A stretch of DNA of 64,000 nucleotides from Glaciozyma antarctica PI12 (lineage: Eukaryota > Basidiomycota > Microbotryomycetes > Kriegeriales > Camptobasidiaceae), in assembly GCA_002917775.1 (NCBI GenBank), contig KZ627153.1, positions 1,095,241 to 1,159,240 on the forward strand, given 5' to 3'. A model generated the notes under the pieces. It made no database searches, was not told the DNA's origin, and saw only the letters and a program-made list of their open reading frames with translations. Position 1 is the first letter of the stretch. The number at the start of each line of letters is the position of its first letter. Made by a program: the position numbers and the translations under genes. This document shows, in pieces, positions 42,598-54,013 of the stretch.

Positions 42598-45162
42598 ATG
42601 CTCGCCCTCCCAAGACGACTACGGGCCTTCCTCGAGCCTAACTCGTCCTCCTCAAGCGCACAGTACGAGCAACTCCCTCTCAACCCTCTCGACTCGAACG
42701 ACTCAGGCTACCCTCGTTCCACACCCCATCCTCGCCAAACCTCCTTCTCCCCAAAACCGTACCTCATCTCCCTCCTCGCCCTCGTCCTCCTCTGGTTTGG
42801 CCTCTCCTACCTCTATGCCGATCCCGCAGCATGGGATACATGGTCCTCCCTCGTCTCTTCGCGTGGGGAACTAGCGCCATTAATCGTGCGGGCGGCGGGG
42901 GAGAAGTGGAGAGGACGCGTGAGTGTGGAGGGCGAGTACGTCGCGTTCTTGGGGATGCGGTATGCGGAGCCCCCGGTTGGAGAGAGAAGGTTTCGTGAGC
43001 CTGTGGGAGTGAAGGTGGTGCAGAGGTCGGAGAGGGAGTGGGAGGAGCTGGCGGCGAGGAATGCGACCGAGGTGGATGAGGGGTGTCCCAGACCGGCGAG
43101 GGATTGGGAGAAGGTGGTGGGGTACGAGGGAGCTGAAGACTGCCTTTCGTGAGTTCTTCTGTGTGTGGTGGAGGAGGGAGCTGATGCTGGTGCGTAGGTT
43201 GAACGTGTACACTCCTCGGCGGAGAGCTGCAGGTGCACTGCTTCCGGTCATGGTGTGGTGAGCTCGTTTGTCGTGGTCCCTCGCAGCCAGAGCTGATCGC
43301 ATTGTGGCACAGGATTCATGGAGGTAAGCGTATGATGTTGCTTTGCCTTCGACACCGCTGACTCCTGCAGGCGGCTTCGTTGTCGGCTCTCCGCACGAAG
43401 AGCAGTACTCGCCGGCCGAGCTCCTCGCCCGCTCGCAAACTATGAACCAACCGATGCTCTTCGTCTCTCTCAAGTGCGCTTCAATTCCCTCGCCGCGACC
43501 TAGCTAATTCCCCGCCCCAGCTACCGCCTCAACGCTCTCGGCTTCTCCGCCTCTCCTCCCAGTCACGGTCGTCCTCCCATGGCGCCCCACATCCCCATCC
43601 AAGCGCCCGACGATCTCGACCTGAACGTCGGCTTCAAAGACCAACTCGAAGCGCTCGAATGGATTCATCGCGAGATCGCCAATTTCGGCGGCGACCCTAC
43701 AAAGGTTCGTCCTGCGCTCCTGCGACGGGCCGAAGAGCTGAGACGAAACGCAGGTGACGCTGGTCGGTCACAGTGCCGGAGCAATCTCAGTAGGCTTACA
43801 CCAGCTCTACTCTCCTCCGCACCTCTTCCGCGCTGGTCCGTCCCTCCCCCGCGTCCTCTCCCACCTCGCTAACCCCCCCACTCGCAGTATTCATGCTCTC
43901 CGGCGCTCCCACCTCGTTCGTGTCCCTCCTCTTTCCGCCCCGACGCACTTTCTAACTCCGATCTCTCAGCTTCCCCGTTCCCTGGCCACACGACGCCTCG
44001 GCCCGCACCCTCCACCCCCTCCCCGGCCCCTCCCACTGTCCCGCTCCCGTCCACCTGCCCCCAATACGCCCGCAATACCCCGCCCTCCAACACCGCTCTC
44101 CTCACCTGCCTCCGCGCGCTCCCTCTCCCCGACCTCATGAGCTCGCTCGAAGGGTTTTTCGAACGCTCGGCCGTGGATGGGTTCTTCCCTTGGTACCCTG
44201 TGTTGGAGGGGCTGTGGGAAGGGAGTTGGTTGGATGAGAGACCTAGTGCGAGGATTGGGAAAGGGAGGTTTGCTAAGGTACCGGTGGTGACGGGGAGCGT
44301 GGTGGATGAGGGGACTCGGTACGTCTTTCCGTGTTGCGAAGGAGGGGGGAGCTGATGAGGGCGCAGGTTTGTCGACCCGGCGATGGATTCGCAGGAATGG
44401 CTTAACGATGCGCTGAGAGGTTCGTATTATCCATTCGAGCGGGGAGGAGGGAGCTGATGCGGAGCAGGAATATTCGACTTTACGTTCGGAGCAGTCGAGA
44501 CGATCCTCACCCCCATCTGGCTCTTCTACCCCGTCGACCCAACACTCGGCTCACCCTACCACACCAACACCACTCTCTTCTCCCTCTCACCAACATACAA
44601 ACGCGCTTCCAGCCTGATCGGCGACCTCCTCTTCCAAGCTCCCCGCCGACACTTCCTCCGCGAGACGCCCAAAGATTTCGGAGAGCCTAGTTGGAACTAT
44701 TTGTTTGGGGAACCGAGGCCAGGGGCGGAGGAGAGAATGGGAGGTAAGTTTTGCTCGCGTTTGTTGGGAGGGAGGGGGAGCTGATGAGGAGTAGTGCAGC
44801 ATGGGGCGGATTTGAAGAGCTGGTTCGGGCATCCAGCGAGCGAGGAGGACGAGATCAAGCTTCTCAGTCGCCACATGACGGCGTATCTCATGTTCGTCCC
44901 CTCCCTCTTCTCTCCGCACGCGCTGACGTTCTCAAAACAGCAATTTCGTCGCGCGAATGGACCCAAACGGACCGGGTCGTTCGTCTCTCTCCCCATCTTT
45001 CGTGATGCAGAACTGACTCGCGCAGTGCGAACCTGGCCTCAGTACGGAATCGATCGTCGAACTCTCCATCTCGGTCGACGTAACATCTCAGTCATTCGCG
45101 ACGACGACCGACTAGAAGCGATGAGGTTCCTCAACATCAACAATCCCATTTTTGCGCGATAG
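42598..45162 (+). CDS. Type-B carboxylesterase/lipase, N-terminal membrane anchor
   Basis: An alpha/beta-hydrolase that hydrolyses carboxylic esters. ATG 42598 is followed by a short Ser-rich cytosolic part and one transmembrane helix (YLISLLALVLLWFGLSYLY), i.e. a type II membrane protein with a lumenal or extracellular enzyme domain. The family motifs are in order: FLGMRYAEPPVGERRFREP, EDCLSLNVYTP, PVMVWIHGGGFVVGS (oxyanion hole), FVSLNYRLNALGF, GFKDQLEALEWIHREIANFG, the catalytic-Ser motif VTLVGHSAGA, AVFMLSGAP, VPVVTGSVVDEGTRF and the C-terminal RTWPQYGIDRRTLHLG. TAG ends at 45162. The IHGGG loop is built with an 11-nt micro-exon (43313-43323). The intron 44979-45025 uses donor GTTCGT. The ~10 introns are otherwise 45-55 nt. 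Substrate is unknown. Confidence 0.9.
43313..43323 (+). other. 11-nt micro-exon encoding the oxyanion-hole loop
   Basis: GATTCATGGAG lies between CAG (43312) and GTAAGC (43324). It joins GTG-TG to GC-GGC-TTC and gives VWIHGGGF. Without it the HGGG motif and the reading frame are lost. Confidence 0.85.
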
Positions 45163-45247
45163 TACCTATGCATTGGACAAAAATTGACGTTCTCGCTCTC
45201 GGATTCGGTTCTGCGTTCTATTTGCAGGGGTACGGATGAGAATCTGC

Positions 45248-46440
45248 TCAACGCTCCTTCTCCGATGGGTACGAACTGAAATACTGCTCCCTGGGCGAAT
45301 CGACGAGGGGATTCGGGTGGTACTGCTCGGCGGGATACGGTTGTTCGATGGGAGGGGAGTACGGCTGCTCGATGGGAGGGGAGTACGGCTGTTCGCTAGT
45401 TGGGGGGTACGGCGATGAAGAGTAGTGATCTGGGAGTAGGGAAGCTGGAGAATGACCGTGGGGGGAATGAAGGATGGGTGAATGACCGCTAGGGGAATGG
45501 AGGGCTGGAGAGTGGTGAAGGGCTCGAGGAGAGAGGGGGTGCGAGTAAGGGTGGAAAGAGGGGGAAGGGACTGGGTCGGAAGACCAGCCTGGTTCGGGAG
45601 TAGGGAAGGAGAGGTCTGAATTTCGCCGAGGGAGGTGCGAGAGTCGGAGTGGGCGGGGGTAGGGAGCTGGAGCAGGGAACGGGGGACTGGCGAGAGGGTA
45701 CGAGGAGGGGGCGCAGGAGAGGTGGGAGAGGTATTTGGCGCGGTCGGCGTCGCGCGATAGAGTCATGTCGTGAAGGAGTCCTTCGAGGTGCGTTACCTGC
45801 GTGCGGGGGTTAGTAAGGCTTGTGGGGGGGAAGGGAGGGACGAACTCGAGCGCGGAGGGCTCTGATATCGTCTGCTGCTCGAGCGTCGAAGAGGGGTACT
45901 GCGCTGGAGGGGGCGTGAGTCGCGGTGCGAAGGCCAAGGGACGAAAGGACCTCACTCGGCCCAACTGCAGAGGAGTCCTCGTGAGGAGCATTGGTCGCAT
46001 GGAGCTGCTCTGTTACACCTTCGTTTCTTGAGTCGACACTCGACGCCTCGCTCCGAGAATCAGCTCCCCCTTCCATACCCCCACATCAAGCCAACTCACA
46101 CGAACTCGGTTTCCGGTACCTCTTCTTGACCTGTTCTTCCCCAACCCCTCCCAGTTCCCCATCCCGTACAGATTCTCCGACGTCGCCCGTTTCCCATTCC
46201 TGGTATCCGCCTTCGTATTCCGAGCTGGCGGAGAGGTAGCCCGACGAGAGGATGCTACTGCTAGAGCGACGAGACACGACAGCTGGTCCTGCTTGAGTTA
46301 GTCAGAGCTATTCTGGAGGTGTTGGGAAGGCCAGCGTACGAGGTTGGGGGTCTGAGTTGGTCGGTCCAGGGCCGTAGGCGGGGCGTGAGGTTGAGGGTTC
46401 GGGGGCGAACGAGACTGCCAGCGCGCTGTTGTCCTCGTTG
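45248..46440 (-). CDS. Compact Zn(II)2Cys6 regulator with Pro/Ser-rich repeat tail
   Basis: Probably a nuclear transcription factor. An acidic stretch (ASSEYEGGYQEWETGDVGES) leads to EEQVKKRYRKPSS, and after an intron to a zinc cluster with exact C-x2-C-x6-C-x5-C-x2-C-x6-C spacing (CVEC...CNRAAPCDQCSSRGLLC) at about 46060-45965. A dimerisation coil, DARAADDIRALRARVTHLEG, is split by intron 45797-45845 with donor GTTCGT. The tail has short repeats: HSP-x-GHSP units and PYSPPIEQ units from a 24-bp DNA repeat at about 45335-45400. It ends EQYFSSYPSEKER at 45248. The phase between the cluster and coil exons does not close and may hide a base error. The start is uncertain. Unlike the two large regulators there is no fungal-TF middle domain. 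Confidence 0.7.
45335..45405. repeat. 24-bp tandem repeat in the Zn2Cys6 gene tail
   Basis: The unit CGATGGGAGGGGAGTACGGC and its flank repeat twice perfectly, with a third diverged copy, coding EQPYSPPI on the minus strand. The unit is a multiple of three, so copy number can vary without a frameshift. Confidence 0.8.
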
Positions 46441-46513
46441 GGGCGTAGTTGGCGTGGGTGATGGTAGTGAAGAGAAAGCTGAGTGAATGATTCTGGGAAG
46501 GAAATGAACCCAA

Positions 46514-48123
46514 GACAGTCGACAGTTCCAGGCGGTCAGAGCGAGAGTCGAGTCCGCGCCACGGCCGGAACTGCCGGCTGAGTGGGGAATATCTTGATTT
46601 CGCTCTCTTCCTCGAAAGCGAGAATGGACTCCCTTTGTTTTAAGCTATCCTAACGATAGAGAGAGAGAAGGAGCGAAAGCGAAAAGAAAAAAAAAGAGGG
46701 CGAGAGGTCAGGCTCAGGCCAGCTCTTTCTGTCTGCGCCCGCCTATTCACCACGACCAACAGGCTGAACAGCGACGAGCGTGTGTCGGGGCCTGTCGGTG
46801 CAAGGGCAAAAACAAGAGCTCGGAGCAAGCTGAGGAAGTGCACGGCCCTGAGCTAACGGTTCTTTCGGTCTCGGAGCTCCGGTCCCCACTTTGGATTAAT
46901 TCGTTCGCAGATCCTTCCTCCTCTCTCTCTCCATTGTAGTCCAGCCAGTGTCCAGCCCTTTCTGTCATCACTGTCAACTTCCAAGCCGGAGCGGCGGAAC
47001 GAACGGACCGCAAGAGAACCAAACAAGACAAGAATCCACGCGCCAAACACGCTCTTCTTCGCAGGCCCCTCGCTGTTCCCCACAAAGTGCCGACGCTATC
47101 TCAGTAATCAGCACACCATCCGTTCCACCTCACCCACACTGCACAGCGAGCGAGCGCCTTTAATCCCCGCACACCTGACATCGCCAAGAACCGCGCCGCC
47201 GTCTCCATCCTGCTACCTCGTGCGCACGCCCAGCAAGTCAGAAACTCCGCCACAAAGGGAAGAAAGATCCGGACCAGCCGGTCCAACGAGCTTGGCGAGG
47301 AAGAAGCTTGCGAGGTGAGAAGTGAGAAGGAAGGCGGTCAGTCGCCCGTCTTGGGGCGTATTGAGCTTATCGCGGGAATGCAGCCTGAAGGGGAGCGAAG
47401 GAACGGGGGAGGATGTGATAGGATGCTGGGAAGGAGATGGAGAGGCAGTGGGAGGGAAGCGGGCGTGAGGCGAGGGCAGTGGTGCCGAGCTCGGCAATGG
47501 TTGGTGGGCGAGGTCGTGTTCGGAATGGGCTGGAGCGCGTACGAGCTGGGTGTTGTGAGTCGAGACGCCAGAGGATGGAACGAGGTGACCTTTGTGAGGA
47601 TCAGTGAGCGCACCAGCTCCTCGCGGCCTCGCCGTGTCCTCCCTCCTCATAGCCTTTGCGTCCTCGTTTGAAGTCCGCCAAACCGTGCTCCTAAGCATCG
47701 AGAGCAGAGTCGAAGGAAGTAAGACGTGCGAGGGAATTGGAAGAGCGAACGTTGTAAACGAAGAATTCAGGGACGCGCCGAGCGGGAGTCGAGTGGGAGC
47801 GAGCAGGGATTCGACGCCACTGGAAGCAGGCGTCGAGGACCGGATTCGTCGACCTTGAGAGCTGGCGATGAATGGGGTCAGCCTGAGAGAGCGAGAAGCA
47901 GAGGGTTTAGTCTCCGAAGCGAGCGACGAGCATGGAGGATCGCACCGGCGTCCTCCCACAACGCACCAACGCAGTCGACGCAGAGCTTCCCGCCACCCCA
48001 GACACCCACGCAGAGTCTCACCACCCCCGCAGTACCTCGCCCCGCTCGCCCGCACCCTCCTCAGCTCCCCAAGCAGCCCTCTTCGCCTCCAGCCATATCC
48101 TACACGCCCAATTCCACACCTCC
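46514..48123. other. Region without a confidently recognised gene
   Basis: A 306-codon minus-strand open frame (47213-48133) exists but is Pro/Ser/Arg text typical of antisense GC-rich DNA and lacks a domain. A purine/pyrimidine-rich tract lies near 46655-46700. No RNA gene was found. Confidence 0.35.
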
Positions 48124-48569
48124 CTACTCCCAAAGCGCCTTGGCCCTCTTCTTGCTCTCCTTCTTCCCATCCACACTTCCCCTCCGCTTCTCGAGCTTCT
48201 GACTCCGCTCCATGCCCTTCTCCTTAGAGGCCTTCTTCCGCTTTAGAGAGGTTGCTGAGGCTGTGCGCTTGACCTTGGCTTTGACGGCTTGCTCGGGTGC
48301 TACGTGTGGCTTGGTCACTATGTGCAGGGGTTAGCGCAAGCTCGGGAGAGAGGGTGGGTGGGCGGGCGGCGAGTTCGAGCTTGGGAGCGAAGGGGGAGGA
48401 GGGGCAGAGGGGAGGGGAGGGACGGACCGGCGAGGGACTCCTCAGGGACGACGTTGGAGCCAAGGTTGATCTCGGGGAGAGGGTTCTCGCGCCGGAGTTG
48501 GCCTGCGAGAAGGTGTTAGCTGGGGTAGGCGAAGGGGGGAGGGGAGGACGTACGCTCGGACTTCTGCAT
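48124..48569 (-). CDS. Small lysine-rich protein, function unknown
   Basis: ATG 48569 gives MQKSER. A 50-nt intron (GTACGT...CAG) joins QLRRENPLPEINLGSNVVPE, and a second, longer intron (donor GTCCGT, acceptor TAG) joins to TKPHVAPEQAVKAKVKRTAS and a Lys-rich tail ending DGKKESKKRAKALWE. The stop is at 48124. The protein has about 97 residues, is strongly basic at the C-terminus and probably nuclear or nucleolar, as many small ribosome-biogenesis factors are. I cannot name a family. Intron phases close cleanly, which supports a real gene. Confidence 0.6.
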
Positions 48570-48859
48570 TGGAGTTGCTCAGGCACGGGGTGGGAGGTGG
48601 GAGGACTGGTGGGGGCTGGGTTAGACAAGAAAGGGAGCTGTGGAGGGGAGTCGGCGGACGAGGTGAGGTGAGGGAACGAGGTCAAGAGCAAAAAAGTTGA
48701 GGGAAGGAGTCTTGACTTCGTTCCTTCCTCGACTGGCTGGTTAGAGGGGAAGGTACTGCTCGGGATAGACTGGGGGACTGCTTGGGAACTGCAGGAGGCG
48801 CGGTGGGGGAGGGGAGGAGGTCCTATGTACTCCGGACGACCCGACGACGAACCTGCTCC

Positions 48860-49245
48860 TGCTCACTCCGCCGAGCAGTCTCCTCGACTTCCTGCTCAGG
48901 CATAGCTTCGCTTTGCACGCTTGCACGCTCTTTGAGCTCACCAGGAACGCTACTGCTCTGAAACTGCTGCTCGAGACCGCGGAGCCTGGCCCGGATCCGT
49001 CACCACCCACGAAGAAGCTCTCTCCGACGCTCAACCTGCTCTCCTTGCTCCCCACCCTCCTACGCCGTGCCCGTTCCGAAGCTCCGAATCTGGGGCGTTC
49101 TCGGCCTGCGAACGCTTTCGTCAAGTTCCCCGTTTGGTTGAAGGCAGCTGTCTTCCACGCTGGGCCTGCCCTACCTTGCCGCACTGCAGCTGATTTCGCT
49201 CGTCTCGACGCACGTCTAGGACGGCGGACTGCCTGGCTACTATGA
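48860..49245 (+). CDS. Hypothetical Leu-rich open frame
   Basis: The frame reads NLLLLTPPSSLLDFLLRHSF, LFELTRNATALKLLLETAEP and FVKFPVWLKAAVFHAGPALP before a stop at 49245. The text is more protein-like than the surroundings, but there is no recognised domain and no clear start or introns. It could be a relic exon. Confidence 0.25.
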
Positions 49246-49634
49246 CGGTGGATTGGCGGGCGCCTGCTAACCCACGAGATGGCCTCGGTATTTTTTGCGT
49301 CCAGCTCGTCTCTGCGCAGCTCTACGCTCGAGCTGATCCTGCCGGTCGCGGCGACTTCTAGACTAGTCTCCCCTAGGCGACCAAAACTGCTGCTGTTGTC
49401 TATCGCAGCACCGAATATTGATCCTGAGATCGTCCGGATTTGGTCGCGCTCTTCGCTCCCCACGCCCACACTGCTCCCCACCCCTCGCCATCGTCTTTCT
49501 TTTGCGTCTTGGCACCTAAACAGTTAACAGATACCACGCGATCTACGATCCATCAAAGAACGCATCTTCGACCCGCATTGCCTAGTCCGCTCCTCCTGCT
49601 TCTCCTTCTTCGCCCACAACCCCCTCCGACAAGC

Positions 49635-49995
49635 ATGCGCCCTCACCTCCTTCTACTCCTTTTCCTCCCATCCTTTCTCGCTGCTCCACTCCCGACTCGC
49701 GTACGCAGCGATGTCTTCTCTTCGGAGCTCATGAGCAGCATGTCGAAAGCGATCGCGCACGCCATCCCCACCAACACGATCCCGCAAGAGCTCGCCCGTC
49801 CTAAGCCTTTGCCTGCCAATCCAAAGGTCGCCGCCAACCTCCATTCTGTCATCGTCAATCCGAAGCAAGCGAAAGGTGAGCTCAATCATTCCTGGTGATG
49901 GATGAGCTGATGGAGTGTGCTCAGTGACAGGAAGAGGGCTCGAGATCAAGCACTCCACAAGCTTTTCAGAACGGATCGACGAGAAGGAAGGATAG
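49635..49995 (+). CDS. Small secreted protein
   Basis: ATG 49635 begins MRPHLLLLLFLPSFLAAPLP, a textbook signal peptide. The mature part (ELMSSMSKAIAHAIPTNTIP, NPKVAANLHSVIVNPKQAK) has no cysteines. An intron at 49876-49923 (GTGAGC...CAG) joins to VTGRGLEIKHSTSFSERIDE and TAG 49995. The total is about 105 residues. No family is recognised. It may be a secreted peptide precursor or effector-like protein, which is inference from size and signal only. Confidence 0.55.
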
Positions 49996-50433
49996 TAGGG
50001 ATGGAGGGATTGGAGGGAGTGGGAGAGCCGGGGGAGGAGGCCTGCGAGAAAGAGGTGGCGCTCGTCAGCAAATCTGTGAGCTCCCTTCGAAGTCTCTTCT
50101 GCCGTCACTAATCCTAGCGTAGACCTATCCTCTGATGAGGCTATTTGCGTTCAGCAACGTCGCTCTCGTTCAGTGAGGGATTGGCGCGAGATCAGGCGTG
50201 CGAGGATGGGATGGTGCGAGGGCAGAACGACGCTCGCACGGAAGAGTGAAGGCGTTCAAGTTGTAGAACAGCTCGATACCAGGAATGTGATTGAGCGAGA
50301 ACTACTGGCGAACTCGCGTGCGATTCGAAAATCTGCCCACTTTCCTCCTCGGCAGCGAACAAAGACTCGCTCCTCTCCTCAAACCCTCTCTGCTCATAGA
50401 CGCCACACAACAAGATTGATACACTCATCCCAG
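49996..50433. other. Intergenic, between convergent genes
   Basis: Contains the 3' flanks of the secreted-protein gene (+) and the Zn2Cys6 regulator (-). Nothing else was recognised. Confidence 0.4.
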
Positions 50434-53400
50434 CTATCTCTGCCAGCACATCCCCCTCTCCCCTTGCGCCCCACCTCCCACTCCATCTCGCAAGCCTCGC
50501 TCACTCCACGGCTCTTGCTCCGCCCGAGTACACCACCCAACCGGCTCGGGCTGTTCCCTCGAGGGTGACGGTGTTCGAAAGAACTGCGGTTGTAAAGTTG
50601 GTTGAGAGTGAGGAGGCAGAGAGCCGTACGAAGGCGTCCAGGAGTCGTATGGTTGGGCGTGGATGGGTTCTGCCAGGTGGAGAGTAAATTTATGAGGAGC
50701 GAGCGCAAAAAAAGAGACGTACGGCCTTGACCGGGGTGCGGAGAGAGGTGGTTGGGTGGTAGGAGCTCTGCGACGGGAGAGTAGGGACGCCAGTCATCGG
50801 GAGGAAGGGCTGCGTCGCACTCGGAGGCGGGGGAGAAGGGCAGCCATTGAGGTGGGAGAGCGTTGTGTTTGATGGGGATCGCTGCAGCGAAAAATGATCA
50901 GTACTGGGGAGAGGGGCGGAAAGCGAGGAGAGCTGACTTGGTTGCGGGTTCGTCCACAGTGACTGGGGCTGAAGTTGGGCTGCGAAGTGATCGTCTTGCT
51001 GAGCGTAAGGAGATGCGACGTCTGTTTGACGAAGAAGGTCAGCTCTGCCTTCGCTTCCGCCGATAACTGGACTCACCGGCGAAGAAGGAAGTGGCTGCAT
51101 GGCGAGATTCGAGCTCGGAAACACGTCTCTCCGCAATCGGTGTGTAGAACGCCGCCAGACGAACCGATTCCTCCAGTCTGCACGCCGTAATCATTAGCGA
51201 GGGAGATATAGACATCGACAGCAGAGAGCGCACGATTGAAGTTCGATACGGGACAGCTCGACCTCGACGCTTGTCGGTCCTCCGCGGGTTCCGAACGACT
51301 GGCAGGCGAGATACGTCCACTCGGGGAGGAATTCGAGCTCCCAGACGATTCCGTAGACGAGCTCCTGGTGGTGCGAAGCGAGATAAAGCTGCGAAGCGAG
51401 GAGGTCAGCGAGCAGGCGAGGGTGCCGAGACCGAAGACGAACGCTGCTGTAGAATCTGCGTCAGTGAATCGATCAGCAATCTGTAAGAAGTAGAACCGAG
51501 GGAAGACGACCTACGAAAGGAGCTTGAGGGACTTCCTGACGCGCTCCTGCGACTCGGCCAACAGCGCGCGCATGGTCTCGTGCGCTCCCCCTCGCTCCCC
51601 CTCTCCGTCTCGAGCCTCAGCAAGCCCGTGTGGAGAAGCAAAAAGATGTCGATCAAGCGCGAATCGACTCCGACGACCAAGAGCGCGTAATCCTGCAGCT
51701 CGTCCGTCGTTGCGAGAGTGGTGTCGCTGTTCGCGATCGCTTGTTGAAGGCCTTGTAGAGCGGCGTGCACAAAATCCATTCGGCTCCAGAGGACGCCGAC
51801 TTGAGTGGCGGCAAGATCCCAATCGAGCTGCGAGCCTGTCCGGGATCGGGGATCAACGTTGTACAAAGCGAGAAGGGCGAAAAGGACGTACGGTTGAGGT
51901 CGATCGCAACGCTCGAAAAGACCCGGTAACAGTTCGATGTCCAGCCGTTCCCAATGGCGAGGTTTCGCTCGAGTTCTGCTGCTGAGAGGCTGCCGAAAAC
52001 CTGCTGTTGGAAGCGAGGAGTCGAAATGCCTGCGAAGTCGGCCTGCGCAAAGTCGGGAATGCGAAGGGAAGGTCCGAGGGCTTCGAGGTGGACGATGGCG
52101 GGTCGTTGGAGGATCGCAGAAGCGTACGAGTCGTTCTTCTGTTAACGCCGATATCAATTAGTCACTGGTATCCCACACGGAGAGCGAGAAGAAAGCTCAC
52201 CAGCAGCTCAAGTCCCATCACCAGCTCGTACTCGCCAGCTCGCTCCGTCAAATCCACCAGCATTCCCAACGCCACCTTGCCCACGACCCTGCAGTGATTA
52301 TGTTCGTACTCGTCTGAGTACGTCTTGTCATCAGTCTCCGTTCCCTCGACACCATCATGATAATCGAACGCACCTGCCAGGACCTGCGTCAGCCCCACGA
52401 GACACTCGACGGTTCCCCTGCTGATCAACTGCTGCATCCTTGCTGCCAGTTCCACCGCCTCCAATACGAGAGCCTTGCAAATTCGATCGCGCCGGGCGCC
52501 GACTTCGAGAACCTGCGCAGGGGTGTCCAGAGAGCTCGCGCCGAAAATCGTCTGCGGCACACCTACTCAGCTCTCTGCGCAGAGGAACAAGACGAGATTG
52601 TAATACTAACCGATTGTGGGGAAGAGCGCGTTCCGATTAGGCAGAGGACGACGACGGCGAGCTGCATGGCGGGTCAGCACGGTGCAAAGTTTCGCGCAGA
52701 GGAGCCTTCGGTGGCGAACTCACCTTTCCGGCTGCGTCCAGGTTCTGGAGATGCGACTTGTACGCAGGGATTCTCATCTGGAGCTCTCGCAAGCCTGGAA
52801 GTCGAAGACTGCACGAGGTGGTCGCAGCTAAGGCTCGTTGGATTATTTGCGCGAGGTGCGAGAGGGGAAGAAACGTACCGTCGAGGAGGTACCAGACGAG
52901 ACTGGTTGCGATGTCGGGTGGAGAAGAGTGAGGTCGCGGAGAAGTAGATTGTGATGCAGCGAGGAGAGTTTCGAAGAGAAGCAGGTGATGAGAGATGACG
53001 AGGTCGGCGGTGAAGATGGAGTGGATGCGAGAAGTGGTATCGAGAGGCGAAATCGGGGTTGCGATGCGATAGGGCTTGGGGCGGATGTTGGAGATGAGGT
53101 TGAGAGCCGTTGTGCTGGGTGGAAGGTCTGGAACTCCTGCAAGGGAGCAGAGTGAGCGAGGAGGCTGACAAGCTCGGGAGGAACGCGCGCACTCCGGAGA
53201 GTTCCTCCAGAACGTGGGGCGGTTTGAAAGCCTTCAGGACGTGAAGAGGATTCGCTAACACGAGCAGTTAGCTTTCATCCCATGGCAGAGCTGAAGCGGC
53301 GCACACTCTGAACTCCCCGGTGTACTCGCACACCTCCGCGCGGTTCATGCACCTCGAAAGACTCTGTCAGCTCCCTCCCCTCAAGATCAAAGCCAGCAAA

Positions 53401-53765
53401 TCTCACCTCTCGCACGTTGGGAACGTCCTGCATCGTTCCCCGTTCAGCATTCACCCCGGGCGCACCTGATCTCCCCGAGCTCACCTTGAACATTTGAGCT
53501 TCCTGGCCCGGCACCCTGTACAGCTCCTGTCGGTCGTTGGAAGGTCGGCGATGCTAGGCCGTCTTGGCGCTGCTGGTTGGGCTGACTGAGGTCGGAGAGG
53601 GAAGGAAGACGGGGCGGTCGAGGAGGAGGTCGAATCTGGGCTGAAAGGGCTCGGGAGGTAGTAAGCGCCGGGAAGGAGGTTGCTGTCGTTCACGCCGCTG
53701 TAAGGGAGGGCGGAAGTTGAGGCGAAAGGCTGGTGGTAGTCGTACTCGTCTCTTCCCTGAGCCAT
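50434..53765 (-). CDS. Zn(II)2Cys6 fungal transcription factor, paralogue of the 31.5-kb gene
   Basis: ATG 53765 starts MAQGRDEYDYHQPFASTSAL. The zinc cluster DRSCTGCRARKLKCSR / TFPTCER / CMNRAEVCEYTGEF (C-x2-C-x6-C-x6-C-x2-C-x6-C) spans three exons at about 53560-53300, followed by NPLHVLKAFKPPHVLEELSG. The middle domain includes STTALNLISNIRPKPYRIA, SLVWYLLDG, LDTPAQVLEVGARRDRICKA, LWSRMDFVHAALQGLQQAIA and LLAESQERVRKSLKLLS. The matching segments of the 31.5-kb gene are PAQALLALDP, LWDAIQLIHSAIQNLQQQLS and LLGESEARVRKCLKLMA. The C-terminal tail is Gln/Ser/Pro-rich (activation-domain-like) and ends at TAG 50434. Introns differ between the two genes within the Cys cluster, so the duplication is old. 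Confidence 0.85.
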
Positions 53766-54013
53766 TCGTGGCGGACGAAGAGAGCCCAGCGTGGGAGTCG
53801 AAGGGAAAGAAGACACGCGGGTGCAGATCTTTTTTTGGTTGCCCCAAGTTCCAACTCCGGCGACGAACGAGTTATCGTTTCGAGTTCGTTTGGTAGTGTA
53901 AGGAGCAAGGGGGAAGCAAAGCCAGCCGTCAGCGCCAAACAAGGAAGATAAATAGCGGGGGAACAATTGGAGCAGGTCGCGCCTTTTTGGAGTGTATTCT
54001 CTCTCCCGCTCCA

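Noticed and set aside
47213-48133. 306-codon open frame on the minus strand
   Set aside because: Pro/Ser/Arg-rich antisense-like text with no motif, no clean intron structure and no ATG-associated domain; long spurious frames are expected in GC-rich DNA.
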